The notes beneath the pieces were generated by a model. It did no database searches. It was not told the origin of the DNA and was given only the letters and a program-made list of their open reading frames with translations. From positions 1-42,336 of the forward strand of contig NZ_JAGGOF010000069.1 in NCBI RefSeq assembly GCF_018614775.1: a DNA stretch of 42,336 nt, in the 5' to 3' direction. Numbering within the stretch: the first letter of the stretch is position 1; each line of letters begins with the position of its first letter. Position numbers and translations under genes: made by a program. This document shows positions 17,466 through 28,193 of this stretch, one piece after another. The DNA is from Pseudomonas fluorescens (lineage in GTDB: Bacteria; Pseudomonadota; Gammaproteobacteria; Pseudomonadales; Pseudomonadaceae).

Positions 17466-18227
17466 TCAGTTCAGGGTGTCGACCTTGACCCGCAGAATCA
17501 TGTCATCGCGGCCCTGGGTCGAGTAGCTGCGGGTCAGGCCCTGTTTATCGGCCTGGGTCTCGCGATTCACACCGGCCAGGGTGATCCATTCGCCCAGGCG
17601 TCCGCTGACGGTTGTGTCGGTACTTTGCACGTTCACTACATCGGGACGTTCCTGGCTCATGCGGTCACGGTTGGTGCTGATGCTCAGGTGCACGGTCTCG
17701 CCGGTGACGCTGGCGGTGACATAGAACCCCTGGGTGACGTTGCGGTATTCGGTCTGGCTTTGCATGCGGCCGTAGTTGTCGGTCTGGTTGCTGGTGAACG
17801 GCACGCTCTGGCCCACCTGGATCAGTGCCGGCTGGCCTTCGCTGGCTTGCACCTGCTGCACGCCGCCGTCACGGCTGGCGGTGCTGCGGTTGATGATGCG
17901 CGTCTGGCTGGGCGCGGCGCCGTTGATGGAGTAGCTCTGGTCGCCCTGGAGGTTGTTTTCGTTGGTGTCGACCGTGATCAACAGGCGCTTGGGCGCGGTG
18001 TCCAGCTGGGCGAGGAATTGCCGCAGTTCCTCGATCTTGCCCGGCGCGGCATTGACGATCAATTGATTGCCGTAGGCGCTGACCTGGCCGTCCTTGCCAA
18101 TGAAATTCTGCGCCACCGGCAGCAGGTCGGCGCTGGTGCGGTAGTTCAGTGGCACGATTTGTGTGTCGGCCATCACCGACAGGCTGCAGCCGAGCAGCAG
18201 GGTGGTCAGCAGGGTGCGTAGGGACAT
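17466..18227 (-). CDS. Exported protein with secretin-like N-domain, function unknown
   Basis: 253 residues. An N-terminal signal peptide is evident (about residues 1-20, cleavage after SVMA likely); LLGC at 11-14 could be read as a weak lipobox. Residues about 22-87 resemble a secretin/STN short domain (IVPLNYRTSADLLP ... QLIVNAAPGKIEELRQFLAQLD). The C-terminal half has secretin-like strand segments (LIQVGQSVPF, GEWITLAGV) but is far too short for a full outer-membrane secretin. A gene of this kind next to aceA is known in other pseudomonads. The start has a good GGAG site. The function is unknown; no secretion operon is nearby. Confidence 0.85.
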   Translation of the reverse strand: MSLRTLLTTLLLGCSLSVMADTQIVPLNYRTSADLLPVAQNFIGKDGQVSAYGNQLIVNAAPGKIEELRQFLAQLDTAPKRLLITVDTNENNLQGDQSYSINGAAPSQTRIINRSTASRDGGVQQVQASEGQPALIQVGQSVPFTSNQTDNYGRMQSQTEYRNVTQGFYVTASVTGETVHLSISTNRDRMSQERPDVVNVQSTDTTVSGRLGEWITLAGVNRETQADKQGLTRSYSTQGRDDMILRVKVDTLN

Positions 18228-18304
18228 TCCATTTCTCCGGGGGACGAAGGCTTGATATTGCCAGTTTGTCGGCCTGGGGTGGGGTAAGTTGAAGGGTAGA
18301 CGGC

Positions 18305-18340
18305 AAAACGCCCCGGCATCGGTGGATGGCGGGGCGTTTT
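18305..18340 (-). terminator. Terminator of the roxA-GNAT unit
   Basis: Inverted repeat AAAACGCCCCG (18305-18315) and CGGGGCGTTTT (18330-18340), perfect 11-bp arms around a 14-nt spacer. A/T tracts on both sides make it usable in both directions. It sits 37 bp after the end of the acetyltransferase gene. Confidence 0.85.
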
Positions 18341-18377
18341 CTTGAGCAGCTTGAGGCTCCTGTGGCGACGGGCTTCT

Positions 18378-18803
18378 TCAGGCCGAGTGACGCACCATGT
18401 CCACATGAGGAATCCCGGCTTCAAGGAATTCCTCGCTGACCACCGCAAAGCCCAGCCGCTCATAGAACGGTGTGGCATGCACCTGGGCGCTGAGCATCTG
18501 TTGCTTGAGCCCACGCTGCTCGGCTTGCTCGATCACCGCGTGCATCAAGGCGTCACCGACCTTCAGCCCGCGCCAGTCCTTGAGGACCGAGACGCGGCCG
18601 ATATGGCCGTCGGACAACAGGCGGGCGGTGCCGATGGGGAAGTCGCCTTCGAACGCCAGGAAGTGCACGGCGTCCTGGTCATCGGCGTCCCATTCCAACT
18701 CGGGTGGTACGGATTGCTCGGCAATGAACACCGCTTCACGAATGCGCCGGATCTCGGCGTTATCCTTTTGCCAGTCTGCGACACGAACGTGAATTTTATT
18801 CAT
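18378..18803 (-). CDS. GNAT-family N-acetyltransferase
   Basis: 141 residues, a single GNAT domain of the ElaA/YjcF-like type. The acetyl-CoA binding segment is RVSVLKDWRGLKVGDALMHA, with a later HATPFYERLGF motif near 110-120 typical of motif B. The substrate cannot be told from sequence. The ATG at 18801-18803 overlaps the 3' end of roxA by 8 bp, so the two form an operon ending at the terminator 18305-18340. Confidence 0.92.
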   Translation of the reverse strand: MNKIHVRVADWQKDNAEIRRIREAVFIAEQSVPPELEWDADDQDAVHFLAFEGDFPIGTARLLSDGHIGRVSVLKDWRGLKVGDALMHAVIEQAEQRGLKQQMLSAQVHATPFYERLGFAVVSEEFLEAGIPHVDMVRHSA

Positions 18804-19962
18804 CGGCGAAACCCAGGCTCCCTTGCTTGACCAGCTCGCAGATCAGCCCGCGACCGTCTTCATCGGCCAGCCATGGGCCGAGGTTCTCGATGTGCAGGGC
18901 GTCAGCGGCGCAGATCATTTTCAGCAGGTCGCGCAGCTTGCCCGGCAGGTAGCGGCTCTGGCCGCTGGCGAACAGCAGCAGGTCGTCATCGACTTCCGAC
19001 CAGGCCAGGCGGGCGCTCGGGTTGCGGATGATCACGGCGCCTTGTTCCAGGCCGGCCAGCAGGTCGTCCTCTTCCAGCTCGGGGCCGACCACCAGTTCCG
19101 GGTAGCGCGGCTCGGTCATGAACTGGCCGAACCAGGTCAGCAGCAGGCGCTCGTCGCTCATGTGCTCGGCGAGCAAGCCCTTGAGGCGGTCGAGGGCGTC
19201 GTGCTGGATCTGGTGCGGGTCGGCCACCGGGCGCGCGTCGGCGTCGGTGTAGCGCTCTTCGTCCGGCAGGAACTGGCTGAGGAAGTCGGTGAAGTGGGTC
19301 AGCACTTCGGCGGCGCTGGGTGCGCGGAAACCCACGGAGTAGGTCATGCAGTCATCCACGGCCACGCCGCAATGGGCCAGGCGCGGCGGCAGGTAGAGCA
19401 TGTCGCCCGGTTCCAGGACCCACTCGTCGGTAGCTTGGAAATCGGCCAGGATGCGCAGGTCGGCGTGGGGCAGCAGCGGGCTCTCGGAGTCGCACATCTG
19501 ACCGATTTTCCAGTTGCGCTTGCCATGGCCCTGCAGCAGGAACACGTCGTAGTTATCGAAATGCGGACCCACGCTGCCACCTGGGGCGGCGAAGCTGATC
19601 ATCACGTCGTCGATGCGCCAGCTCGGCAGGAAGCGGAAGTGTTCCAGCAGCTCGCTGACTTCCGGCACGAACTGATCGACCGCTTGTACCAGCAGGGTCC
19701 ACTCGCGTTCCGGCAGTTTGCTGAATTCGTCTTCGGCAAACGGGCCGCGACGCAGCTCCCAGGGGCGCTCGCCGTGCTCGAGCACCAGGCGCGATTCGAC
19801 TTCTTCTTCCAGGGCCAGGCCGGCCAGTTCGTCGGCATCGATGGGGCTTTCGAAGTCAGGAATGGCCTGGCGGATCAGCAGCGGTTTTTTCTGCCAGTAG
19901 TCGCGCAGGAACTCCCGTGCCGTGATGCCGCCCAGGAGTTGCAGAGGAATATCAGGATTCAT
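18796..19962 (-). CDS. roxA: Ribosomal protein uL16 arginine hydroxylase (cupin, YcfD-like)
   Basis: 2-oxoglutarate/Fe(II)-dependent JmjC/cupin oxygenase of the YcfD family, which hydroxylates an arginine of ribosomal protein L16. The protein has 388 residues. The metal triad is visible: H134 and D136 in GPHFDNYDVF and H197 in PPRLAHCGV. The C-terminal third is the winged-helix part of the family. The E. coli homologue lies near phoQP-purB-hflD-mnmA, so the neighbourhood here (followed upstream by purB) is conserved. The 3' end overlaps the GNAT gene. Confidence 0.93.
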   Translation of the reverse strand: MNPDIPLQLLGGITAREFLRDYWQKKPLLIRQAIPDFESPIDADELAGLALEEEVESRLVLEHGERPWELRRGPFAEDEFSKLPEREWTLLVQAVDQFVPEVSELLEHFRFLPSWRIDDVMISFAAPGGSVGPHFDNYDVFLLQGHGKRNWKIGQMCDSESPLLPHADLRILADFQATDEWVLEPGDMLYLPPRLAHCGVAVDDCMTYSVGFRAPSAAEVLTHFTDFLSQFLPDEERYTDADARPVADPHQIQHDALDRLKGLLAEHMSDERLLLTWFGQFMTEPRYPELVVGPELEEDDLLAGLEQGAVIIRNPSARLAWSEVDDDLLLFASGQSRYLPGKLRDLLKMICAADALHIENLGPWLADEDGRGLICELVKQGSLGFADE

Positions 19963-20000
19963 GTGTAACCTATTGAAAAAAATTACTTTTCAGACGCGAA

Positions 20001-20026
20001 TAAAAACGCCCGGCGCGGCCGGGCGT
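20001..20026 (-). terminator. purB terminator
   Basis: Perfect 9-bp stem ACGCCCGGC (20006-20014) and GCCGGGCGT (20018-20026) with a 3-nt loop, followed on the minus strand by T5 (20002-20006 complement). It lies about 20 bp after the purB stop and separates purB from roxA. Confidence 0.88.
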
Positions 20027-20045
20027 CTCAGGGCGGCGCAGTGGA

Positions 20046-21416
20046 TCAGATGCGCTTGGCCTGGGCCGCTGCGTTACCGATGTAGTTGGCCGGGGTGAGC
20101 TGTTTCAGCTCGGCGCGTGCTTGCGCAGGCATGTCCAGGCCATCGATGAAAGTCTGCAACGCTTCAGGGCTGATGCCCTTGCCACGGGTCAGTTCTTTCA
20201 GCTTTTCGTAGGGGTTTTCGATGTTGTAGCGACGCATCACGGTCTGGATCGGCTCGGCGAGGACTTCCCAGCAGGCGTCCAGGTCGGCGGCGATCTTCTG
20301 CTCGTTCAGTTCCAGCTTGCTGATGCCCTTGAGGCTGGCTTCGTAGGCGATAACGCTGTGGGCAAAGCCCACGCCCAGGTTGCGCAGCACGGTGGAGTCC
20401 GTCAGGTCACGCTGCCAGCGTGAGATCGGCAGTTTGCTCGCCAGGTGCTGGAACAGCGCATTGGCGATGCCCAGGTTGCCTTCGGAGTTTTCGAAGTCGA
20501 TCGGGTTGACCTTGTGCGGCATGGTCGAGGAACCGATTTCGCCGGCGATGGTGCGCTGCTTGAAGTAGCCCAGGGAGATGTAGCCCCAGATGTCGCGGTC
20601 GAAGTCGATCAGGATGGTGTTGAAGCGCGCGATCGCGTCGAACAGCTCGGCGATGTAGTCGTGCGGCTCGATCTGGGTGGTGTACGGGTTGAAGCCCAGG
20701 CCCAGTTCGTCTTCGATGAAGGCGCGGGCGTTGGCTTCCCAGTCGATGTCCGGGTAGGCCGACAGGTGGGCGTTGTAGTTGCCCACGGCGCCGTTGATCT
20801 TGCCCAGCAGCGGCACGGCGGCAACCTGGGCGATCTGGCGCTCCAGGCGGTACACCACGTTTGCCAGTTCCTTGCCCAGGGTGGTCGGCGAAGCCGGTTG
20901 ACCGTGGGTGCGCGACAGCATCGGTACGTCGGCGAAGCGGATCGCCAACTCGCGGATCGCCTGGGCGGTCTGGCGCATCAGCGGCAGCATTACATCATCG
21001 CGGCCTTCACGCAGCATCAGGGCGTGGGACAGGTTGTTGATGTCCTCGCTGGTACAGGCGAAGTGGATGAATTCGCTGACGTTGGCCAGTTCCGGCAGCT
21101 TGGCCGCCTGCTCCTTGAGCAGGTACTCGATCGCCTTGACGTCGTGGTTGGTGGTGCGCTCGATCTCTTTGACGCGCTCGGCGTGTTCCAGTGCGAAGTT
21201 GTCCGCCAGGGCGTTCAGCACCGCGTTGGCTTCGGCGGAAAACGCCGGGACTTCACTGATGGCGGGGTGGGCGGCCAGGCGCTGGAGCCAGCGCACTTCA
21301 ACCAGGACGCGGGCACGGATCAGGCCGTACTCGCTGAAAATCGGGCGCAGGGCCTGGGTTTTGCCGGCGTAGCGGCCGTCAACAGGGGAAACCGCAGTGA
21401 GCGAAGAGAGCTGCAT
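20046..21416 (-). CDS. purB: Adenylosuccinate lyase
   Basis: Catalyses two fumarate-releasing steps of purine synthesis: SAICAR to AICAR, and adenylosuccinate to AMP. The protein has 456 residues. The fumarase/aspartase superfamily signature GSSTMPHKVNPIDFENSEGN is present, with SRTHGQPASPTT and the TSEDINN region upstream. The start at MQLSSLTAVSPVDGRY fits the family; an in-frame extension of 25 codons does not. It lies downstream of hflD on the same strand with a 124-bp gap. Confidence 0.98.
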   Translation of the reverse strand: MQLSSLTAVSPVDGRYAGKTQALRPIFSEYGLIRARVLVEVRWLQRLAAHPAISEVPAFSAEANAVLNALADNFALEHAERVKEIERTTNHDVKAIEYLLKEQAAKLPELANVSEFIHFACTSEDINNLSHALMLREGRDDVMLPLMRQTAQAIRELAIRFADVPMLSRTHGQPASPTTLGKELANVVYRLERQIAQVAAVPLLGKINGAVGNYNAHLSAYPDIDWEANARAFIEDELGLGFNPYTTQIEPHDYIAELFDAIARFNTILIDFDRDIWGYISLGYFKQRTIAGEIGSSTMPHKVNPIDFENSEGNLGIANALFQHLASKLPISRWQRDLTDSTVLRNLGVGFAHSVIAYEASLKGISKLELNEQKIAADLDACWEVLAEPIQTVMRRYNIENPYEKLKELTRGKGISPEALQTFIDGLDMPAQARAELKQLTPANYIGNAAAQAKRI

Positions 21417-21540
21417 GGGGTGTTCTCGGACAGTCGGGCAACGAAATGGGGCGCGTATCATACATGAAAACAATCGCCGGTCCGTCGCCAACTGACCGGC
21501 GTATTACGCGTGACGAGGTAAAAATCCTGCCTGAAGCGAC

Positions 21541-22164
21541 TTATTCGTTGCGCATCAAGGGGTAAAGTTCTTTCAGCAATTTGCGCCGGCTGATCACCAA
21601 CTGCCAGCGATGGCCGCCCAGTTGCCGCCACAGCCGTGCCGAGCGGATCCCGGCCAGCAACAGGGCGCGGATCTTCGAAGCGTTGCTCGGTTGCTGCAGG
21701 TTGCGCATGTCGCCGTGCACCTGGATGCGCTGGCGCAGAGTGCTCAGGGTGTCCTGGTACAAGGCGCCACAGGCGGCGATGACGTTCTCGTGGGACGGGC
21801 CGAAGTGCTCGACCTGGGATTGGATCTGCGGCAGGCGCTTGCCGATGGTGTCCAGCATGTCGTCGCGCTTGGCCAGTTGGCGCTCAAGCCCCAGCATCGA
21901 CAGGGCGTAACGCAGCGGTTCGCGTTGCAGGGCGCTAGGGTCGCGTTCCAGGGCGCCGACCAGTGCACGGTAGCCTTCGCGCAGGTTCAGGTCGTCGCCG
22001 CCGTAGACTTCCAGGGTGTCCTTGGGGTCGCGAACGAGCAGGCTGCCGAGCATGCAGCTAATGCCTGCTTCCGTGGCCTGGCCGGTCTTGGCGATCCGGT
22101 CCACCAGCACGGCGGCGAGAAACACGCCGCCCAATGCCGTCAGTTGTTCCTGGATCGGCGTCAT
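21541..22164 (-). CDS. hflD: High-frequency lysogenization protein HflD homologue
   Basis: 207 residues, an all-helical peripheral membrane protein. In E. coli HflD affects the lambda lysis-lysogeny choice by binding CII; its ordinary role is unclear. Recognised from the start MTPIQEQLTALGGVFLAAVL, the GISCMLGSLLV and RDDMLDTIGKRLPQIQ segments, and its position between mnmA and purB as in E. coli. The start at 22164 overlaps the mnmA stop by 4 bp, which supports it over an upstream start at 22215. Confidence 0.95.
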   Translation of the reverse strand: MTPIQEQLTALGGVFLAAVLVDRIAKTGQATEAGISCMLGSLLVRDPKDTLEVYGGDDLNLREGYRALVGALERDPSALQREPLRYALSMLGLERQLAKRDDMLDTIGKRLPQIQSQVEHFGPSHENVIAACGALYQDTLSTLRQRIQVHGDMRNLQQPSNASKIRALLLAGIRSARLWRQLGGHRWQLVISRRKLLKELYPLMRNE

Positions 22165-23285
22165 GCCTTGCTGCTCCAGGCTTCTGCCACTTCGATCACA
22201 CCACCGCCCAGGCAAATTTCGCCGTCGTAGAACACCACGGACTGGCCGGGTGTGACCGCCCGTTGCGGATCATCGAACGTGGCGCGGTAGCCCGTGACGG
22301 TTTTCTCCAGGGTGCAAGGCTGGTCGCCCTGCCGGTAGCGGACCTTGGCCGTCAGGCGGCGTGGTTCGCCGAGGTCGATCGGGTTGACCCAATAGATGTC
22401 GGAGGCGAGCAGGGCGCGGGAGAACAGCCAAGGGTGGTCGTTGCCCTGGCCAACGATCAGCTCGTTGTGTTCCAGGTCCTTGACCAGCACGTACCAGGGC
22501 TCGTCACCGGCGTCTTTCAACCCGCCAATGCCCAGGCCCTGGCGTTGGCCGATGGTGTGGTACATCAGGCCATGGTGACGGCCGATGACTTCACCTTCGG
22601 TCGTCTTGATCTCGCCTGGCTGGGCCGGCAGGTATTGCTTGAGGAAGTCGCTGAACCGGCGTTCGCCGATGAAGCAGATGCCGGTGGAGTCTTTCTTCTT
22701 CGCGGTGGCCAGGTCGTGTTTTTCGGCGATCGCCCGCACTTCGGGCTTTTCCAGTTCGCCCACCGGGAACAGGGTCTTGGCGATCTGCTCGCCGCCGACT
22801 GCATGCAGGAAGTAGCTCTGGTCCTTGTTCGGGTCCAGGCCCTTGAGCAGTTCGGTGCGGCCGTCGATGTCGCGGCGGCGTACGTAGTGACCGGTGGCGA
22901 TCAGGTCGGCACCGAGCATCATCGCGTAGTCGAGGAAGGCCTTGAACTTGATTTCGCGGTTGCAGAGGATGTCCGGGTTCGGCGTGCGGCCGGCCTTGTA
23001 CTCGGCCAGGAAGTGCTCGAACACGTTGTCCCAGTACTCGGCGGCGAAGTTGGCGGTGTGCAGCTTGATGCCGATCTTGTCGCACACGGCCTGGGCGTCC
23101 GCCAGGTCGTCCATGGCGGTGCAGTATTCGGTTCCGTCGTCTTCTTCCCAGTTCTTCATGAACAGGCCTTCCACCTCATAACCCTGCTCGATCAGCAGAA
23201 GTGCGGAAACGGAAGAGTCCACGCCGCCGGACATGCCGACAATGACGCGCTTCTTTTGTATGTCAGAAGGGGCTGGATCACGCAT
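22161..23285 (-). CDS. mnmA: tRNA-specific 2-thiouridylase
   Basis: Puts sulfur on U34 of tRNAs for Lys, Glu and Gln, using ATP and a persulfide relay. The protein has 374 residues. The PP-loop SGGVDSS is at 19-25 and the catalytic cysteines are C108 (PDILCNREIKF) and C204 (STGICFIGER), both conserved. It is co-directional with nudJ (60 bp upstream) and overlaps hflD by 4 bp (translational coupling). Confidence 0.98.
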   Translation of the reverse strand: MRDPAPSDIQKKRVIVGMSGGVDSSVSALLLIEQGYEVEGLFMKNWEEDDGTEYCTAMDDLADAQAVCDKIGIKLHTANFAAEYWDNVFEHFLAEYKAGRTPNPDILCNREIKFKAFLDYAMMLGADLIATGHYVRRRDIDGRTELLKGLDPNKDQSYFLHAVGGEQIAKTLFPVGELEKPEVRAIAEKHDLATAKKKDSTGICFIGERRFSDFLKQYLPAQPGEIKTTEGEVIGRHHGLMYHTIGQRQGLGIGGLKDAGDEPWYVLVKDLEHNELIVGQGNDHPWLFSRALLASDIYWVNPIDLGEPRRLTAKVRYRQGDQPCTLEKTVTGYRATFDDPQRAVTPGQSVVFYDGEICLGGGVIEVAEAWSSKA

Positions 23286-23344
23286 AGCAGTTCAATGGGT
23301 GTCTTGAAAAAGGACGCGATTCTATCAGGCCCGGAGGCGCAAGG

Positions 23345-23791
23345 CTAAAGAGAAGGACGGATCAACGTCAGGTTGTGGCGATGGCCGGCCAGATAATCGT
23401 CGATGCACCGGATGATCAGCTCGCTGCGCCAGTGCTCGCGCTGGTCGAGCAGTTCGTCGCGGCTCAGCCACTTGGCGCCCAGGATGCCGTCGTCCAGTTG
23501 ATAGTCGGGGTGGTGCTTGAGTGCCGTGGCGGCGAAACAGACCCGCTGGTAGGTCACGCCGTTGCTCGGGGCGGTATACAGGTAGATGCCCACCACGCTG
23601 GTGGGTTCGACGTCCCAGCCGGTTTCTTCCAGGGTCTCGCGCACGGCGGCTTCGATCAGCGTTTCGTCCGGCTCCAGGTGTCCGGCGGGCTGGTTGAGCA
23701 CCGCGCGCCCGCCCTTGGATTCTTCCACCATCAGGAAGCGGCCGTTGTCCTCGACGATGGTGGCGACGGTGATGTGGGGTTTCCAGTCCAT
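23345..23791 (-). CDS. nudJ: NudJ-type Nudix phosphatase
   Basis: 148 residues with a complete Nudix box beginning at G37 (GHLEPDETLIEAAVRETLEE ending in TG), the Mg2+-binding hydrolase motif. The N-terminus KPHITVATIVEDNGRFLMVE and the gene's position before mnmA match E. coli NudJ, which hydrolyses nucleotide di/triphosphates and the thiamine precursor HMP-PP. The substrate here is inferred by homology. It is the first gene of nudJ-mnmA-hflD. Confidence 0.93.
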   Translation of the reverse strand: MDWKPHITVATIVEDNGRFLMVEESKGGRAVLNQPAGHLEPDETLIEAAVRETLEETGWDVEPTSVVGIYLYTAPSNGVTYQRVCFAATALKHHPDYQLDDGILGAKWLSRDELLDQREHWRSELIIRCIDDYLAGHRHNLTLIRPSL

Positions 23792-23829
23792 GTGGCGTCC
23801 TCGAAAAGTGAATAGTGAAATACAAACCC

Positions 23830-23919
23830 TGTGGGAGCGAGCCTGCTCGCGATGGCGGTGGGTCAGCCAATACAGGTGCTGGATGATAAACCGCTATCGC
23901 GAGCAGGCTCGCTCCCACA
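23830..23919. repeat. REPIN, first of a tandem pair
   Basis: Arms about 23830-23857 and 23892-23919, mirror copies of the GTGGGAGCGAGCCTGCTCGC core. The loop (GGTGGGTCAGCCAATACAGG and on) is closely similar to the loop of the next REPIN, which shows that the two are related copies. It lies in the 347-bp nudJ-idh spacer (23792-24138), where no gene was seen. Confidence 0.92.
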
Positions 23920-23963
23920 GGAGTTTGCGGTGAATGCAGTCGCTGCGGCCTGCACCAAGCCCC

Positions 23964-24053
23964 TGTGGGAGCGAGCTTGCTCGCGATAGCAGTGGGTCAG
24001 TTAATGCAGGCGCTGGATGATAAACCGTCATCGCGAGCAGGCTCGCTCCCACA
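23964..24053. repeat. REPIN, second of a tandem pair
   Basis: Arms about 23964-23990 and 24026-24053, with the same core and a loop nearly identical to the one at 23858-23891 (shared GTGGGTCAG and CTGGATGATAAACCG). The left arm has GCTTGCTCGC instead of GCCTGCTCGC. The 44-bp sequence between the two REPINs is unique. Confidence 0.92.
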
Positions 24054-24096
24054 GGGTAATAGGTTGTCCGGGGAATAGGGTGGGGCTGGAAACACA

Positions 24097-24119
24097 AACC
24101 CCGGCACAAGGCCGGGGTT
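24097..24119 (-). terminator. idh terminator
   Basis: Perfect 9-bp stem AACCCCGGC (24097-24105) and GCCGGGGTT (24111-24119), 5-nt loop, followed on the minus strand by a T-rich run (TTTGTGTTTCC). It lies 20 bp after the idh stop. Confidence 0.82.
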
Positions 24120-24138
24120 CGTGTACTCGCTTACAACC

Positions 24139-26364
<2,226 letters not shown>

Positions 26365-26860
26365 ATTCGGATTAACTCTCTTCTTTGCTAAAGCATGCGC
26401 AGAAACTCGAGGGGCGCCGGGTAAGCGCGTTCGTTCAAAGTCATCCGTGAGCCGAATGTCGAGGTTTCTTCGCGGTGATGTTGGGTGCATCAGTCGAGCG
26501 TCAAGCGGTGGAGCCGCGGTAACGGTCCGGCTTCATAACTGGCGGAAAATCCTGGCTTTTTTTTCAAAAGCGAAAGCATCCGGCCGGCGTGACCCTGTGG
26601 TCAGCGGCGGCATTATACATAGGTAGCTGGCAATCTGCCGATGGTTCATAGACCTCCGTACACGTCCATTGGTCTAAACGTCGCAGGGGCGGGCGGCTGG
26701 ACTATCCTCATGTTTGGCGCTTTTCCCTTGGTTTTCAGACTTGTACGCTGCCAACTGCAGCGCTTTGCGCCGGATGAGTCGAACGTAGGGTTTGCGTGCC
26801 GATACAACTGGGTTACGCTCGAACGCAGCCAGATGTCCAATCCAAGCAATGGAGTTCAGC
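26365..26860. other. 496-bp divergent spacer between idh and icd
   Basis: No convincing gene. It holds the promoters of both isocitrate dehydrogenases. On the minus strand a perfect TATAAT hexamer at 26612-26617 could be the idh -10 (leader about 245 nt), though the -35 is poor. On the plus side no clear promoter for icd was identified; the icd start has GGAG at 26851-26854. Short plus-strand frames here do not look like proteins. Confidence 0.5.
26612..26617 (-). promoter_or_regulatory. Possible -10 element for idh
   Basis: Consensus TATAAT on the minus strand, 248 bp upstream of the idh start. No good -35 at 16-18 bp spacing was seen, so the promoter would need an activator or be weak. Confidence 0.3.
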
Positions 26861-28117
26861 ATGGGGTATCAAAAGATTCAGGTTCCAGCCGTCGGTGACA
26901 AAATCACCGTCAATGCAGACCATTCTCTTAATGTTCCCGACAACCCGATCATCCCCTTCATCGAAGGCGACGGCATTGGCGTCGATATCAGTCCGGTCAT
27001 GATCAAGGTTGTGGACGCTGCGGTGCAAAAGGCCTATGGCGGCAAGCGCAAGATTTCCTGGATGGAAGTCTATGCCGGTGAGAAAGCCACCCAGGTCTAC
27101 GACCAGGACACCTGGTTGCCCCAGGAAACCCTGGATGCAGTCAAGGATTACGTGGTTTCCATCAAGGGCCCGCTGACCACCCCGGTCGGCGGCGGTATCC
27201 GTTCGCTGAACGTGGCCCTGCGTCAGCAGCTCGACCTCTATGTGTGCCTGCGCCCGGTGCGCTGGTTCGAAGGTGTGCCAAGCCCGGTCAAGAAGCCTGG
27301 CGACGTGGACATGACGATCTTCCGTGAGAACTCCGAAGACATCTACGCGGGTATCGAGTGGAAGGCCGGTTCGGCCGAAGCCACCAAGGTCATCAAGTTC
27401 CTGAAAGAAGAAATGGGCGTGACCAAGATCCGTTTCGACGAGAACTGCGGCATTGGCGTCAAGCCGGTGTCCAAGCAGGGCACTCAGCGCCTGGCGCGCA
27501 AGGCCTTGCAGTACGTCGTCGATAATGACCGCGACTCGCTGACCATTGTGCACAAAGGCAACATCATGAAGTTCACCGAGGGTGCCTTCAAGGAGTGGGC
27601 CTACGAAGTGGCGGCCGAGGAGTTCGGTGCCACGCTGCTCGATGGCGGGCCGTGGATGCAATTCAAGAACCCCAGGACCGGCAAGAACGTGGTCGTCAAG
27701 GACGCCATCGCCGATGCGATGCTGCAGCAGATCCTGCTGCGCCCGGCCGAATATGACGTGATCGCGACACTGAACCTCAACGGTGACTACCTCTCCGATG
27801 CCCTGGCGGCGGAGGTGGGTGGCATCGGTATCGCGCCGGGCGCCAACCTGTCCGACACCGTGGCGATGTTCGAAGCCACCCACGGTACCGCGCCCAAATA
27901 TGCGGGCAAGGACCAGGTCAACCCGGGCTCGCTGATCCTGTCGGCTGAAATGATGCTGCGTCACATGGGGTGGACCGAGGCGGCCGACCTGATCATCAAG
28001 GGCACCAACGGCGCGATTTCGGCCAAGACCGTGACCTATGACTTCGAACGCCTGATGGAAGGTGCCAAGCTGGTGTCGTCCTCGGGCTTCGGCGATGCCC
28101 TGATCTCGCACATGTAA
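26861..28117 (+). CDS. icd: NADP-dependent isocitrate dehydrogenase, dimeric (E. coli type)
   Basis: TCA-cycle enzyme converting isocitrate to 2-oxoglutarate with NADP+, 418 residues. The active-site loop GGGIRSLNVALRQ contains S115, equivalent to E. coli S113, the serine phosphorylated by AceK to divert isocitrate to the glyoxylate shunt. ENSEDIYAGIEW, NLNGDYLSDALAAEVGGIGI and FEATHGTAPKYAG are further signatures. The start at MGYQKIQVP has a GGAG site 6 nt upstream; an in-frame start at 26792 is not supported. aceK is not in the window. It is followed by a strong terminator. Confidence 0.98.
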   Translation: MGYQKIQVPAVGDKITVNADHSLNVPDNPIIPFIEGDGIGVDISPVMIKVVDAAVQKAYGGKRKISWMEVYAGEKATQVYDQDTWLPQETLDAVKDYVVSIKGPLTTPVGGGIRSLNVALRQQLDLYVCLRPVRWFEGVPSPVKKPGDVDMTIFRENSEDIYAGIEWKAGSAEATKVIKFLKEEMGVTKIRFDENCGIGVKPVSKQGTQRLARKALQYVVDNDRDSLTIVHKGNIMKFTEGAFKEWAYEVAAEEFGATLLDGGPWMQFKNPRTGKNVVVKDAIADAMLQQILLRPAEYDVIATLNLNGDYLSDALAAEVGGIGIAPGANLSDTVAMFEATHGTAPKYAGKDQVNPGSLILSAEMMLRHMGWTEAADLIIKGTNGAISAKTVTYDFERLMEGAKLVSSSGFGDALISHM

Positions 28118-28133
28118 GCGGATCGGCGCTCAG

Positions 28134-28176
28134 CGCAGATGCCCGGCTTGAGTGATCGAGCCGGGCATCTGCGTTT
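28134..28176 (+). terminator. icd terminator
   Basis: Perfect 15-bp inverted repeat (28134-28148 and 28159-28173) around a 10-nt loop, followed by TTT. It is placed 17 bp after the icd stop and 20 bp before the convergent cspD end, so it may serve both genes. Confidence 0.85.
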
Positions 28177-28193
28177 GTCCGCGGCGCTGTCGG

